Assembly (NCBI GenBank): GCA_905250885.1 | Contig: CAJNOQ010001825.1 | Span: forward strand, 1 to 28,226 | Source of the DNA: Didymodactylos carnosus | Taxonomy: Eukaryota > Rotifera > Eurotatoria > Philodinida > Philodinidae | DNA length: 28,226 bases | Reading direction: 5' to 3' | In this document: in pieces, positions 19,690 through 28,226 of the stretch | How the letters are laid out: each line of letters starts with the position of its first letter | Position numbering within the stretch: the first letter of the stretch is position 1 | Notes under the pieces: generated by a model | Databases searched by the model: none | What the model was told of the DNA's origin: nothing | Seen by the model: only the letters and a program-made list of their open reading frames with translations | Translations under genes and position numbers: made by a program

Positions 19690-20317
19690 CGATAGAAGTC
19701 TCTATGATTTCTCCTAATAATGATGCTAGTAAATTCTCTTGATTAGCTCTTGCTCGTCGTAGTGCATTTCTTGTTAGTTTCTCACAAAGTTCTCTAATAT
19801 AAAGAATTTTGGCAATTCATCTCATACGTTGACATATGGCTGTCAATTGCAAATAATTTCACTTCTCGAAGAATTTTAGGCCATTTCTATTTGTTTTTCG
19901 AGATCCTAGCCTCGCCAAGGCCGCATTTATATCATTCATTATTAAGCAGTTTTTGTTGATGTTAAGAGGTTGTTGTCTGGCTTTAAAACTCAATTTTTTA
20001 GTTGGTGGTACATAGATGGAGGCCACTAAGAATTTTTTAGTGTTTGCTATTTGGATCTGTAGTGCTATTATTTCATTATCTTCAATAGTCTTTTTTAACA
20101 TTTCTGTACATTTGATATTTTCTCTAATTGCCATCAGTACACTATCATCTCGATTATCTCGATCATGACAATACACATTAAATCCTAAGAGATCATAAAG
20201 AACACTTTCGCTGAGTCTTGTTTCGTTCATGTAGATGACATCGCACTCAGGGTACAATGATAATAATTCTTCTTTATATTGTCGGGCTGAATTAATATTG
20301 ATATGTACATATTTCAT
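19690..20317 (-). pseudogene. Non-LTR retrotransposon ORF2, N-terminal AP-endonuclease fragment
   Basis: The frame opens with ATG at 20317 and runs 152 aa to TGA at 19861-19859. It has the layout of the apurinic-type endonuclease (EEP fold) at the start of LINE ORF2: INSARQYKEELLSLYPECDV, the YMNETRLSE motif (catalytic Glu in N-E-T), a DRDNRDDSVLMAIRENI segment, LVASIYVPP, and NDINAALARLGSRKTNRNG, in which NDIN stands where G-D-x-N is usual. After the stop the same frame continues with one more stop (around 19817) and a protein-like stretch (ELCEKLTRNALRRARANQ) that does not fit the rest of the endonuclease. The 3' side, with the whole RT, is therefore lost or rearranged. It begins 4 bases after the ORF1 stop, the usual tight ORF1/ORF2 junction of such elements. 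Confidence 0.85.
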
Positions 20318-20321
20318 ATTA

Positions 20322-21196
20322 TTAGTATATTAATGCGTTATTTGTCGTTGTTTGTTGGCTCATCTGCTCCACTGTCGTTGTTTCATATGTTATAGCAGAA
20401 TGATCTGATCGTCTTTGTCTTATTCCACTACCTTGTGTGTTGTGCTGCGATGCTGGCGGCGACTGTTGCTGTTGTTGATAGAATTGTCTTGGATTTTGTT
20501 GAACTTGAAAGTGTGAAAATGACTGTGATTGTTCTTGTTGTAGTTGCTGTGGTGAATCAGGAATATATTGTTGATGTTTCTTGATTAGATTTTTTGATGA
20601 AGTGCTTATGGATCTCTGCCGTGCACGTGTCGATGCGTGGTTGTTGGTGAGGTGTTATTTAGCGCTATCAATGGTGATGAATTTGTTGAGAATGATGTGG
20701 CTGATAAATTTGGTGTTTGTGATTGATTTTGTAGGACATTTTGTTGTGCAAATACTTCAATCAAAGTTGTTGTCAATTGTTTTATTGCATTAGCCATTTT
20801 CTCCATCATTGTTTCCATCATCTATAAATATTCGTCAGCTTGATGATGCTGATGTGCACTGTGATAGGTTTTTGTCAATGATGGAAAATTTATTGTTGTC
20901 ATTGGTGCTGGTACTTTAATTTCACTAGTATAATCATCAATTATTTTTCGAATTTTTTGCTGTTGTTCGATGTATTTCAGACACAATGTCGAATTTGCTT
21001 CATGTTGATCTGAGCAGTTTAAACATTTAGCTCCATTTGCAGTACAATTATTTGTTGTATGATTTCCGCCACATTTACGACAAATATCCTGTATTTCTCT
21101 GCAATATTCTCTCGGATGTCCAAATTTGAAACATTGCTGACATTGAACTGGTGTGTCACTTGGTTTTGCTGCTTCTGCGCTTAACGAACAGTAGCC
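20322..21196 (-). pseudogene. Non-LTR retrotransposon ORF1 (gag-like) with three zinc knuckles
   Basis: The - strand frame from 21196 shows three zinc knuckles in a row: CQQCFKFGHPREYC (CX2CX4HX4C), CRKCGGNHTTNNC (CX2CX3HX4C) and CLNCSDQHEANSTLC (CX2CX4HX5C). This arrangement is typical of jockey-like ORF1 nucleic-acid-binding proteins. A Gln/Lys-rich linker and a His-rich piece lead to a TAG at 20824-20822. The frame then reopens (MMETMMEKMANAIKQLTTTL), shifts by one base near 20610, and continues as a Gln-rich tail (QQLQQEQSQSFSHFQ, YQQQQQQSPPAS) to TAA at 20324-20322. Upstream it stops at 21199-21197, next to the inverted-repeat arm at 21222-21421, which probably holds more of ORF1 in the same orientation. 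One stop and one frameshift make it a pseudogene. Confidence 0.85.
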
Positions 21197-21221
21197 TTAT
21201 GCCTTATGTTATACGTTCATC

Positions 21222-21421
21222 TAACGGGTACGGCATAAAGAATATCACCATTTCTATTTTTCGGATAGCTTGGTTGGATTTCATCGTAGAGAGTTGAGCT
21301 TAGTCTCCAACGATTCCTCGTTAAATTGTCGACCAGAATATGTAAAAATCTTCCCTTAAAAGTTTAAATGAGAAAATTCGGACAAATAATACTGAAAAGC
21401 TTCAACGTGACTAAGTTTCCC
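21222..21421 (-). repeat. Left arm of a 200-bp inverted repeat; likely 5' part of the retrotransposon ORF1
   Basis: It is the reverse complement of 21955-22154 with few mismatches, including the outer word TAACGG-x-x-x-CGGCATAAAG. On the - strand it reads KIFTYSGRQFNEES, ETKLNS and, after a shift, LYDEIQPSYPKNRNGDILYA. It then leads toward the zinc-knuckle frame, so it is plausibly the N-terminal part of ORF1 rather than a transposon terminus. Confidence 0.75.
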
Positions 21422-21954
21422 GTCTAAAAAACATCTTTTCTCTTTTTATTCGTTGGCACTTCAAGGCATAAAGAAAACTAATCAGCCATTTTATAGCGCT
21501 CAACAAGCTCTACCTTTTACCTGTAAACTAAAAAGTTCCCCATGAAAATCTAGCTTGTAAAAGAACGTTGCCTTTTTTAGATTTTGGCACCAAATCACGC
21601 TTTTGGAACAGCTGTTGTCGGGCATTCAGAAAACTGTGCATAAGTTGACCAGAAAGTCAACTTTGAAACTGTTTTAGCTTTATGTTGAAGAGTAATGCAT
21701 GGCAAATCACATAAATCGTCGGACTTCAAATCCCTTTTCATATTCTAATAAAAGAAGCAAAATAATCCAACTTTCAGACATTTTCGGCTGAAATACAATA
21801 AGTCAGTTTTTCAGTCGGAATAGTTGCTCGAAACTGACTTTATTGTACACTGGTAGCAAGAGGGCACTTGATTGTACTCGCAAAATTCTACTGCTGCGTA
21901 TCCGCATTAATATTTATGCTATCATATAAAATAATTTCAAACAGAGAAATCTCT
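21422..21954. other. Spacer of the 200-bp inverted repeat, with an inner hairpin
   Basis: 533 bp without a recognised gene. An inner stem pairs ACAATAAGTCAGTTT (21795-21809) with AAACTGACTTTATTGT (21831-21846), with one bulged base. Confidence 0.5.
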
Positions 21955-22154
21955 GGGAAACTTAGTCACGTTGAAGCTTTTCAGTATTATTTGTCCGAAT
22001 TTTCTCATTTAAACTTTTAAGGGAAGATTTTTACATATTCTGGTCGACAATTTAACGAGGAATCGTTTGAGACTAAGCTCAACTCTCTACGATGAAATCC
22101 AACCGAGCTATCCAAAAAATAGAAATGGTGACATTCTTTATGCCGCATCCGTTA
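21955..22154 (+). repeat. Right arm of the 200-bp inverted repeat (head-to-head copy)
   Basis: A mirror copy of 21222-21421. On the + strand it encodes the same YDEIQPSYPKNRNGDILYA reading, after a one-base shift from SGRQFNEESFETKLNS. Past 22154 the similarity ends and the frame runs on into unrelated sequence to 22342. Confidence 0.75.
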
Positions 22155-22682
22155 TATTAAGATTATCACGTTGCTGTTTTCAAAACCTATCAACAATTTC
22201 TGATCCCTTCATTTTATTTTCACGCGACTATCTTAGCTTTGCGAGGAAGAGAACTGAAGAATACCAGAAAATGTTCCATGACTTTTTCTTTTTTTTCTGC
22301 TGTATTTTGGATGTAACAAATGAAAATACATCCAGGCTTTGAGTCACAGCATTTTGAGAAATCGTGAATTGAACAACGCTGATAATTGATTTTCAGAGAT
22401 ACCACAAAACGGTTTTCTAGAAACTTTTGTTTTTCTCTTTGAATCAGTTCTCTCTTTAAAAGAATTCTTTTAATTTAAAAATGAGTAAGGCTTGTATTCT
22501 ACACATACTCATTCTGTTTTTAACTGTAAAATAACACTTTGATCTTTAAGGGTACCTCTCCACAGTGGGGATTTTTTCATAGAACAGGCGAACATCTCGT
22601 TTTTTTGAGTTAGAAAATGATCATTTTTGCATAATATGGTCTTATTATGCGTCAGATATTAATGAAACTAAAAAAACTCGAA
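22155..22682. other. Intergenic region, nothing recognised
   Basis: AT-rich. Open frames on both strands (22067-22342, 22220-22405) are continuations of the repeat arm or low-complexity sequence. Confidence 0.35.
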
Positions 22683-23527
22683 TTCAATGCCACCAAGAAC
22701 AGTCATTTCTATTTCAACCAAGTTTCAACCACTTTGTATTAATCCAACTATATCTCGAGAAGATAGTCTTACTAACCTTTACGTAGCCTATATAACCAAG
22801 GTCATATTAGCCAAACAATATAATAAGGCAAGATCTGTGAGTTCTAGCTCTAGTTTCATATACGGATTACCAAAAGTGCATAAAAAAGGTACACATTTAC
22901 GACCTGTTGTATCTACCATAGGCACATTTAGTTACAAAATTCGTAAGGAATCGACCACAATCTTACCGGATTTAAAAACAAATTCTAACAGCGTTTTGAC
23001 CTTGTGAACACACTCTAAAATAGAAACCTAATAACTAATAATAAAATGGTGTCTTTCGATGTGACTCGCCTATACACAAACATTCCAATACATGAAACGA
23101 TCGAAATAATTCTTACAAAAGTGTGTGCCTCAAATAAAAAACCATCAATGGAACATTTGCATTTTAAAAAACTATTAGTTTTTGCCACCAAGAACACTCA
23201 TTTCTACTTCAACGGCAAAGTCTATGATCAGATATTTGGAGTCTCTATGAGAGCACCTATCGCACCTCTAATGGCAGAGTTATTTATAACAAACTTCGAG
23301 GAAAAATATTTACCAATATTAAGAAAAGATTTTGTTCAAAAAGCTATTAATAAAAACTAAACCAATATTTCACTGTAAAACAGACTATTGCCCCAGTAGA
23401 ACGAGAAAAAGTTGTTTTCAAAATATCATACTATGGACAAGCGAGTACCATTTATGGCAACAGAATGTCAGCAGCAGTACCGAACAACTATCCTCTAATC
23501 GAGTAAAGTGATATATGATACTGAGAA
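22683..23527 (+). pseudogene. Penelope-like element reverse transcriptase, internally deleted
   Basis: Three pieces of a PLE polyprotein lie in order. First, 22687-23007 contains FIYGLPKVHKKGTHLRPVVS and TIGTFSYKI (the conserved YGLPKxHK-x-x-x-x-LRP[IV]VS block of PLE RTs). After a frameshift and a stop, 23046-23360 has MVSFDVTRLYTNIPIHETIE (motif A, catalytic Asp in F-D-V), FATKNTHFYFNGKVYDQIFG and VSMRAPIAPLMAELFI (motif B, with Arg-Ala where Gly-Ser is usual). Third, a frame at about 23370-23506 reads VVFKISYYGQASTIYGNRM, the linker that follows the RT. The Y-x-D-D catalytic motif C and the thumb should lie between the second and third pieces and are missing, and no GIY-YIG domain follows, so the element is dead. 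Its tail (23528-23751) is shared with 11053-11276. Confidence 0.88.
22688..22718 (+). repeat. 31-bp displaced duplicate of the RT 'ATKN-HFYFN' segment
   Basis: Matches 23183-23213 with two substitutions. At 23183 it is in its proper place in the RT (motif ATKNTHFYFN). Here, ahead of the YGLPKVHK block, it sits out of order and in a different frame relative to the downstream open frame, so it marks a rearrangement. Confidence 0.75.
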
Positions 23528-23751
23528 GAAAAAAGTAGTCATTCATCAACACAAATAAATCAACGACGTCCAGTTACTCGCTCTCAGCTAGTCTCTCTTC
23601 AACTATGGCAAGTCTTGATGCGATAGATACTGAAAAAATATGTAACACGCTATGCACTATGAAAGATAAATTCGTGCATACAGTAAAATCAGCGACAAGC
23701 AAACACTACTTAATTACAGGTCATATGATCACAGAGAAGCATTTTAAAATA
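23528..23751 (+). repeat. PLE tail repeat, second copy
   Basis: 224 bp, equal in length to 11053-11276 and differing at only about three positions. It carries an open frame starting ATG at 23605 (MASLDAIDTEKICNTLCTMK...) that also exists, broken at its ATG, in the other copy. It probably encodes the C-terminal end of the PLE protein or its 3' region. Confidence 0.9.
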
Positions 23752-23769
23752 AACGTACACATCCCGCAC

Positions 23770-23812
23770 AAATCAGTTATAATGACCCGATTCGGGTCAT
23801 TATAACTGATTT
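23770..23812. repeat. Perfect 21-bp hairpin with 1-base loop
   Basis: AAATCAGTTATAATGACCCG plus A at 23770-23790 is followed by one T and then its exact reverse complement at 23792-23812. No mismatch. It lies 18 bases after the end of the PLE tail repeat. Confidence 0.95.
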
Positions 23813-23870
23813 AGGACTCTTCGTCAGAAAGCGATTACGTCAGAAATAGAAAACATGAAGACTTCAGCCA

Positions 23871-23907
23871 TAGCTCATTTTGTAGAAAAATGTTTGCTCT
23901 ACAAAAC
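23871..23907. repeat. Fragment related to the MITE at 6303-6526
   Basis: AGCTCATTTTGTAGAAAAAT followed by GTTTGCTCTACAAAAC resembles the right end of the 6303-6526 MITE (CATCTCATTTTGTAGAGAAA, CTTTACTCTACAAGAC). Only one end is recognisable. Confidence 0.45.
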
Positions 23908-23924
23908 CCATTCAGGTCCGGCAA

Positions 23925-24195
23925 AACAGCCTGTAAACGGCAGTAAACGATTAAAAAACGATGTATTTACGGTGGTCCGTATCGGTTACCGTATACGAAC
24001 GCTTCCGGCATAGTTTACGTGAGACATGAGTCGTTTTACGGAGGTATGTACGGAGATAATACTGTAATGCTGCGTACACTCTTACGGTCAAATACGGACC
24101 GTTAACGGTCAGTATTTCACCGTTTAATGCCGTAATGGTGCTGTTTTTTTATCGTTTACTGACGTATTAGGGCCGCAAGCAGTACCGTTCTGATC
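23925..24195. repeat. CG-rich foldback-like block (CGTAAACG / CCGTTAACGG words)
   Basis: CAGTAAACGATTAAAAAAC at 23941-23959 is mirrored near 24143-24161, and between them many CGG-TTA-CCG, ACGGTC and CCGTA words occur in both orientations. CG dinucleotides are frequent, unlike the flanks. It is a degenerate palindromic element without coding potential. Confidence 0.6.
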
Positions 24196-24281
24196 GTCCT
24201 AGTCAGTTATTAGAAAATTTTTAATATGCGTACTTTTCATGCAATTCATTGAAGAAAAAGGTGAAATTTATGGGTTGTAAC

Positions 24282-24490
24282 CGGTACATACCATAGCCCG
24301 AAACGAATCGAATGATTCGACATTCCATTCGGTCCGATTCGGCTGCTTCCCGAACCGAACCAAACCGAATTTAGTTTTGAGACATGGAGCGGAATCGAAT
24401 CGAACCGACTCAAGATTTGAAAATGTTGTCTCGAATCGAATTGAACCGAATAAGGAAATCCCGATTCGTTTCGGGCTCTGGTGCATACCT
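24282..24490. mobile_element. Foldback element of GAACCGAA/CGAATCG words
   Basis: The left end GGTACATACCATAGCCCGAA is mirrored by the right end (TTCGGGCTCTGGTGCATACC), with small differences. The interior repeats CGAATCGAA, GAACCGAA and TTCGGTCC words. About 209 bp. The open frames on both strands here arise from the repetition. Confidence 0.75.
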
Positions 24491-24985
24491 AGAAGGGCGT
24501 ATATCAGAGACTACTGAAAGATATGGCTTTTGTTCGAGACAATTTCTCCGCTTACAGAAGTATTCAACTAAATCAGTGACGGCGCCACAATCGTTCTATA
24601 AGGAAAAGAATGTATAATGGAAACTACATCTCTTGCTTCGTAATCGAAAGTACGTTCTATGACTATCAGAATTCTATCAACTCTTTTTAATTATAAATAC
24701 TAATAGAGGCTATATCCACGTTGTTATAAACAACGATACCCGTAATGACTCTATAGAATTACTTTTCTGAAACCTGCCCGTCATCGTCAGGGATGATCTT
24801 TTAATACGTTATTCTTACAGCAAATGAGTAGTTCGTCCTAGAAAAAGTTCCGTATATAGTATCATCATAGATGCACTTCTGAATTTAGCTCTTAATTTAA
24901 TTTTATTTTGATCCTATTTTTTTGAACAAATTACACTACAATTTGAAGTGAATATAGTTTGTATCATTTCTGATATGTAGATGGC
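24491..24985 (+). promoter_or_regulatory. Upstream region of the CCDC181-like gene
   Basis: AT-rich, without a gene. A TATAAATA lies at 24692-24699, about 290 bases before the ATG, rather far for a core promoter unless an untranslated exon exists. A decoy ATG at 24981 reads only Met-Ala-stop. Confidence 0.3.
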
Positions 24986-27279
24986 ATGATGGCAATAATT
25001 GAGCGTCCAAACCAGTTTTTCCCATACGATCGTGTATCATTACGAAATAATTATTCGTCATTTTCTGATAACTCTTATGCTCCAACGCGAAGATCATTTG
25101 GTGCATCCAATTTACCTCGGCCTGGGCAACATCTCGATGGTTAGTCACAATGCCAGTTTTGAATGAATTCTACTAAGTGACGTTGTTTTTCCCTATTCAG
25201 ATTCGGATCTATTAGCGTTGAAACATCAATATGCCAATATTGGACTTCGTGAACAAAACATGTTGTCGAATTCGGCCGAAGATTTGTCACAATCAGATCC
25301 ACTCCCATTTCAATTCGGTCTATTCGGAAATGAATATAATGATATAGATGCAAACATGGAGGATGATGGTAAGGTTTATTTTCTTTTTCGTACTCTTATT
25401 TCTCTTGTTTATCTTGTAGATGACCTTCACTTTGGTATTGACCACAATTATGATTATGATGTCGTAATTAAAGAGCGTTTAAAAAAAGCAAACGCCGAAT
25501 TTGAACACGATCAAACGCCAGCAGAATTAAATCATCGCCAGCGTGTTTCATTTGATGCCGTTGTAAAAGCTGTGGATATTATTCAAGATGATGACAGAGA
25601 AGACGAGTCTGGAATGCAGATAAAACGTAATGTTACGGATCATGAAGAGGATAATGACAGTGACCTGTATACAGTCCCACTGAATGATAAAAAACATTCA
25701 ATTATTACATTGAAGGAGCAAGGTTTTCGATAAAGAGGTCATCAGTCAGATGTTAAATATGATTACATTATATTTGAATTTGATCTTACACAACCGAAAA
25801 GTGGACCAACTTTATTACAACAACTGAAAGCTATGCAGTTTCATGGTGCATTACCATTAGAAAGATTTTCCCCAAGAGACGATCAAGAAGAGATGCCAAT
25901 ATCATCTGGTATCCTTAACGATGTTGTATTTTTGAGTTAATCTGATACTATTGAAACCCATTTTTTTCTAGTTACTTCAAACAATCAAAACACAAACGAT
26001 AAAGTTAGAGATCTCACATCAGCAAAAAAAGCAACAACCACATTGCCTAATGAAAGTTCAAATTCAAACCCAATGGTAGTAGCAATCAATGGTGTATTTG
26101 ATCTCAAGAATGAGGATGATTATCTTGCGAGAAAAAATCTTGCTAAACAACAAACATCGCATAATGACATACAAGGAAAGATCCTGCCACCAAAAGTCTC
26201 ATTTGAATCGAGACAACCAATAATTACATTTAATGAAAATGAGCCGAAAAAAGCAACAACTTTATCACCATTAAAAAGGCCAAAATCATCCGATGTTACT
26301 TCGTCTAGAAATCGAATTAATTTTGAATCTAAACCTGACTCAAGACCAAAAAGGTAATGTACAAAAATAAATTACTTCTTGACTTCTCATATTTTCTTTT
26401 AAATTTTAGTGCTAGCACAATGAAATCGACAGACATTTCTTTGAAAAAGTAATGACTATCGTTGTCATTTGCGTACCATCATTAAGCTTTTATTTATTTA
26501 TTGATTGTTAGATCAACATCCGGTGTCAATTTTGCCGAATTAAATCGAAATTATATTGAAAAGAAAAAATATCAGCAGAAAGAAGATTTAAGACTAGAAC
26601 GTGAGGTATGTATTTATAATGAGATAGTTCAAAACTTAATTTAAGGTTATTTGAGGCACAAGAGAAACGTGACAAGGAACTTTTACTAGCGAAAGCATCG
26701 TTTGATCAATGGTTAAAAGATAAAGACTCGGAAAGAAAGCGATTAGAGGAAGACCGTCGTAAAAAAGAAGAAGAAGAAAAGGTAAATATTTCGATTGATT
26801 CATTCAAATACTTTGTTCAACTCAATACCTGATCATCTCAACACTATTATTGGTTTTAGGCTCGACAGTCGAAAGAAGATGAAGAAAACGAGAAAAAGAG
26901 AAAGAAAATTCGTCGTGAATGGGAGGAAAAAAAGAGACAACAAACAATGAATCAAAATGAACTGAGAAAATTACAAGAAGAAGAAGAAGAAGATAATGAG
27001 TCGGCAGATACAATAAAAACAGGACCTGGACATCGTGCATTCCGCAGGTAATGATTGTGTTATAATTTATTCAGTTTTGTACTATGAGAAGCATGGCTCT
27101 GTATATCTATATATCGTTTCTCCTACAGGTGGTTACGTCAGAAATATGAACAGTCATTAGAAGAAAAACGTCAACTTCGTTTAGAAGCCAAAAAACTTCG
27201 GAGACGGCAAAAAAAATCTTTGACACGTTATCGATTAGATCAAGATTTACAATTAGCTAAATCATTTGGGTATTCTTGA
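24986..27279 (+). pseudogene. CCDC181-like coiled-coil ciliary protein, nine exons, one in-frame stop
   Basis: Exons: 24986-25139, 25201-25368, 25420-25908, 25972-26353, 26410-26448, 26512-26605, 26656-26781, 26860-27047, 27129-27279. All introns are 50-81 bp with GT/AG ends, and phases agree throughout (1791 nt, 596 codons before the final TGA). The order resembles CCDC181, a microtubule-associated protein of cilia and sperm flagella. There is a VVIKERLKKANAEFE helix, then RQRVSFDAVV, a DKKHSIITLKEQGF segment (about residues 198-210), a long Lys/Glu coiled coil with an ASFDQWLKDK unit, and a C-terminal HRAFRRWLRQK with EEKRQLRLEAKKLRRRQ. Codon 212 is TAA (25731-25733) in the middle of exon 3, and similarity resumes right after it (RGHQSDVKYDYIIFEFDL). 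Either a young null allele, a sequencing error, or a real truncation. The rest is intact. Confidence 0.8.
25731..25733 (+). other. Premature TAA in exon 3 of the CCDC181-like gene
   Basis: In frame between GFR and RGHQ. One base (C to T in a CAA codon) would explain it. No plausible short intron covers it: the nearest GT...AG pair would be about 26 bp, half the smallest intron of this gene. Confidence 0.85.
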
Positions 27280-27785
27280 ACAGTCGTTTGTATGGAAAAA
27301 TAGCACAAAATAATCTCATACGAATATTTGTTAGTGTTACGCACTCTCAATATTCCACTTTCATTTTGTACAGCATGAATGTTTATTTTTTACCGTTTTT
27401 TCTTGATCTGAATAACTCGTATAAAGACACTAATATTCTAATTCGAGATAAATATTAAGTAATTATAAATCTCATTTCTGTCACATGAGTGTTTTATTTG
27501 TAGAGCTTTTTCTGTAAAACAAAGTTTTATGCAAAGTCAGTTAAAACATTGATTTGGCCAATGTCGATAACGTATGTCATTCTTGATTATCTAAGGAAAT
27601 CTACCATTTGTGCTTAGTGCTTTGAGCTGTTGATGTTTTTATCACCATATACTCGTTATTATCCGTGAAGAAGATTTATCATACATAAACAAATGTGAGA
27701 ATCAAGATACATTATATTATATAAGAAATAATTTGAAATCAAACAAATTTACCTGATTCGCTTCTCAGGTCAACGAGAACGATAT
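27280..27785. other. 3' flank of the CCDC181-like gene
   Basis: Probable 3' UTR and spacer. No canonical AATAAA was seen within 500 bases. The + strand frame 27276-27458 is not supported. Confidence 0.3.
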
Positions 27786-27840
27786 AGTTACCGTTCCGTA
27801 AACATCGCATTAACGGATCGTTTTACTCGGGCTGTTTTAT
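27786..27840. repeat. CG-rich fragment (TACCGTTCCGTAAAC, ATTAACGGATCG)
   Basis: Short block with the same CCGTAAAC and TTAACGG words as the blocks at 16537-16702, 17538-17645 and 23925-24195. Probably a truncated member of the same repeat family. Confidence 0.4.
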
Positions 27841-28226
27841 ACATTAAGAAAACACTCTATATACGGTGCCGTTTTTGAAATGCCTAATTGTTTTCAGCGC
27901 TAAATAAAAGAAACTTACGAGGGAAGGTTCCCAGGTGTTTCCCTGGGATTTCAAAGCAATGTATCCCACTTTGCTAATTTAAGGATACTGATTACGAATC
28001 TGAAAACCATTCGTGCTCTCGTTCAATCCTTCAAGAGTTATAAGCGTTTTATTTTAATAGTAGCGAAAAGTACCATATTTTGAAAAAATCACAGCCTTTC
28101 ATAGAAATGTTCAATAGAGCTGAGAGATATGCCATTCTACAGATAAACACCTTAGCTATAAAATGATATGTGTTTTAGCTTGGTTGTCACCACGACTGCC
28201 ATGATGCAACAGAATGAAATCTTGTG
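27841..28226. other. Right-edge non-coding sequence
   Basis: No gene recognised. A small stem TCCCAGG/CCCTGGGA lies at about 27928-27948. The piece 28118-28150 weakly resembles one end of the MITE at 6303-6526 (GCTGAGAGATATGCC, CTACAGATAAAC). Confidence 0.25.

Noticed and set aside
20581-20793. 70-codon frame on the + strand
   Set aside because: Antisense to the retrotransposon ORF1 frame with zinc knuckles, which has the clear motif content.
23605-23805. 66-codon frame in the PLE tail as an independent gene
   Set aside because: It overlaps the shared 224-bp repeat and runs into the hairpin; the other copy lacks the ATG. More likely part of a decayed PLE polyprotein or its 3' region.
24268-24617. 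Overlapping frames on both strands in the GAACCGAA block
   Set aside because: Produced by short palindromic words in the foldback element at 24282-24490.
24936-25353. Two 70-codon frames on the - strand
   Set aside because: They lie antisense to exons 1 and 2 of the CCDC181-like gene, whose splice phases are consistent.
26822-27040. 72-codon frame on the - strand
   Set aside because: Antisense of the Lys/Glu coiled-coil exon (GAA/AAA-rich), giving Leu/Phe/Ser-rich nonsense.

Overview
The window looks like AT-rich nuclear DNA of a small invertebrate, most likely a bdelloid rotifer (inference). Reasons: conserved genes with many 50-65 bp introns, a stand-alone ribonuclease-inhibitor-type LRR gene, decayed Penelope-like elements (PLE) with a GIY-YIG remnant, non-LTR retrotransposon debris with jockey-like zinc knuckles, a hAT transposase tail and many small foldback elements. 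There are no operons, rRNA genes or CRISPR arrays. The species cannot be fixed from the sequence alone.

Layout: the left edge holds the 5' end of a VAT1/quinone-oxidoreductase-like gene (- strand, exons 309-445 and 174-247, running off the window). From 446 to 7377 the DNA is AT-rich and gene-poor, with a 0.75 kb foldback element (2752-3499), a degenerate hAT element (5412-6283) and a small MITE (6303-6526). A two-exon gene for an unrecognised Pro/Gln/Asn-rich protein follows (7378-9051, -).

From 9647 to 12680 there is a nest of debris: an unassigned coding-like stretch, a PLE 3' fragment enclosed by 324-329 bp inverted arms, a reverse-transcriptase pseudogene of a non-LTR element, and a GC-rich foldback element. 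After 1.9 kb of featureless DNA comes an intact 373-aa LRR gene (14936-16057, -), flanked by direct repeats (14574-14740 and 16956-17147) that carry the same unrecognised coding fragment.

From 17148 to 19700 little is recognisable. A non-LTR retrotransposon fragment on the - strand (ORF1 zinc knuckles, then ORF2 endonuclease) spans 19690-21200, and its upstream part is half of a 200-bp-arm inverted repeat (21222-22154). A PLE reverse-transcriptase pseudogene lies at 22683-23751, followed by a perfect 21-bp hairpin and two more foldback elements.

The right side carries the best conserved gene: a nine-exon CCDC181-like coiled-coil gene (24986-27279, +), interrupted by one in-frame TAA. The rest, to 28226, is non-coding with another CG-rich repeat. 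The host genes (VAT1-like, Pro/Gln-rich, LRR, CCDC181-like) show no sign of forming a pathway. The main theme of the window is transposon decay, with at least seven independent inverted-repeat structures between the host genes.
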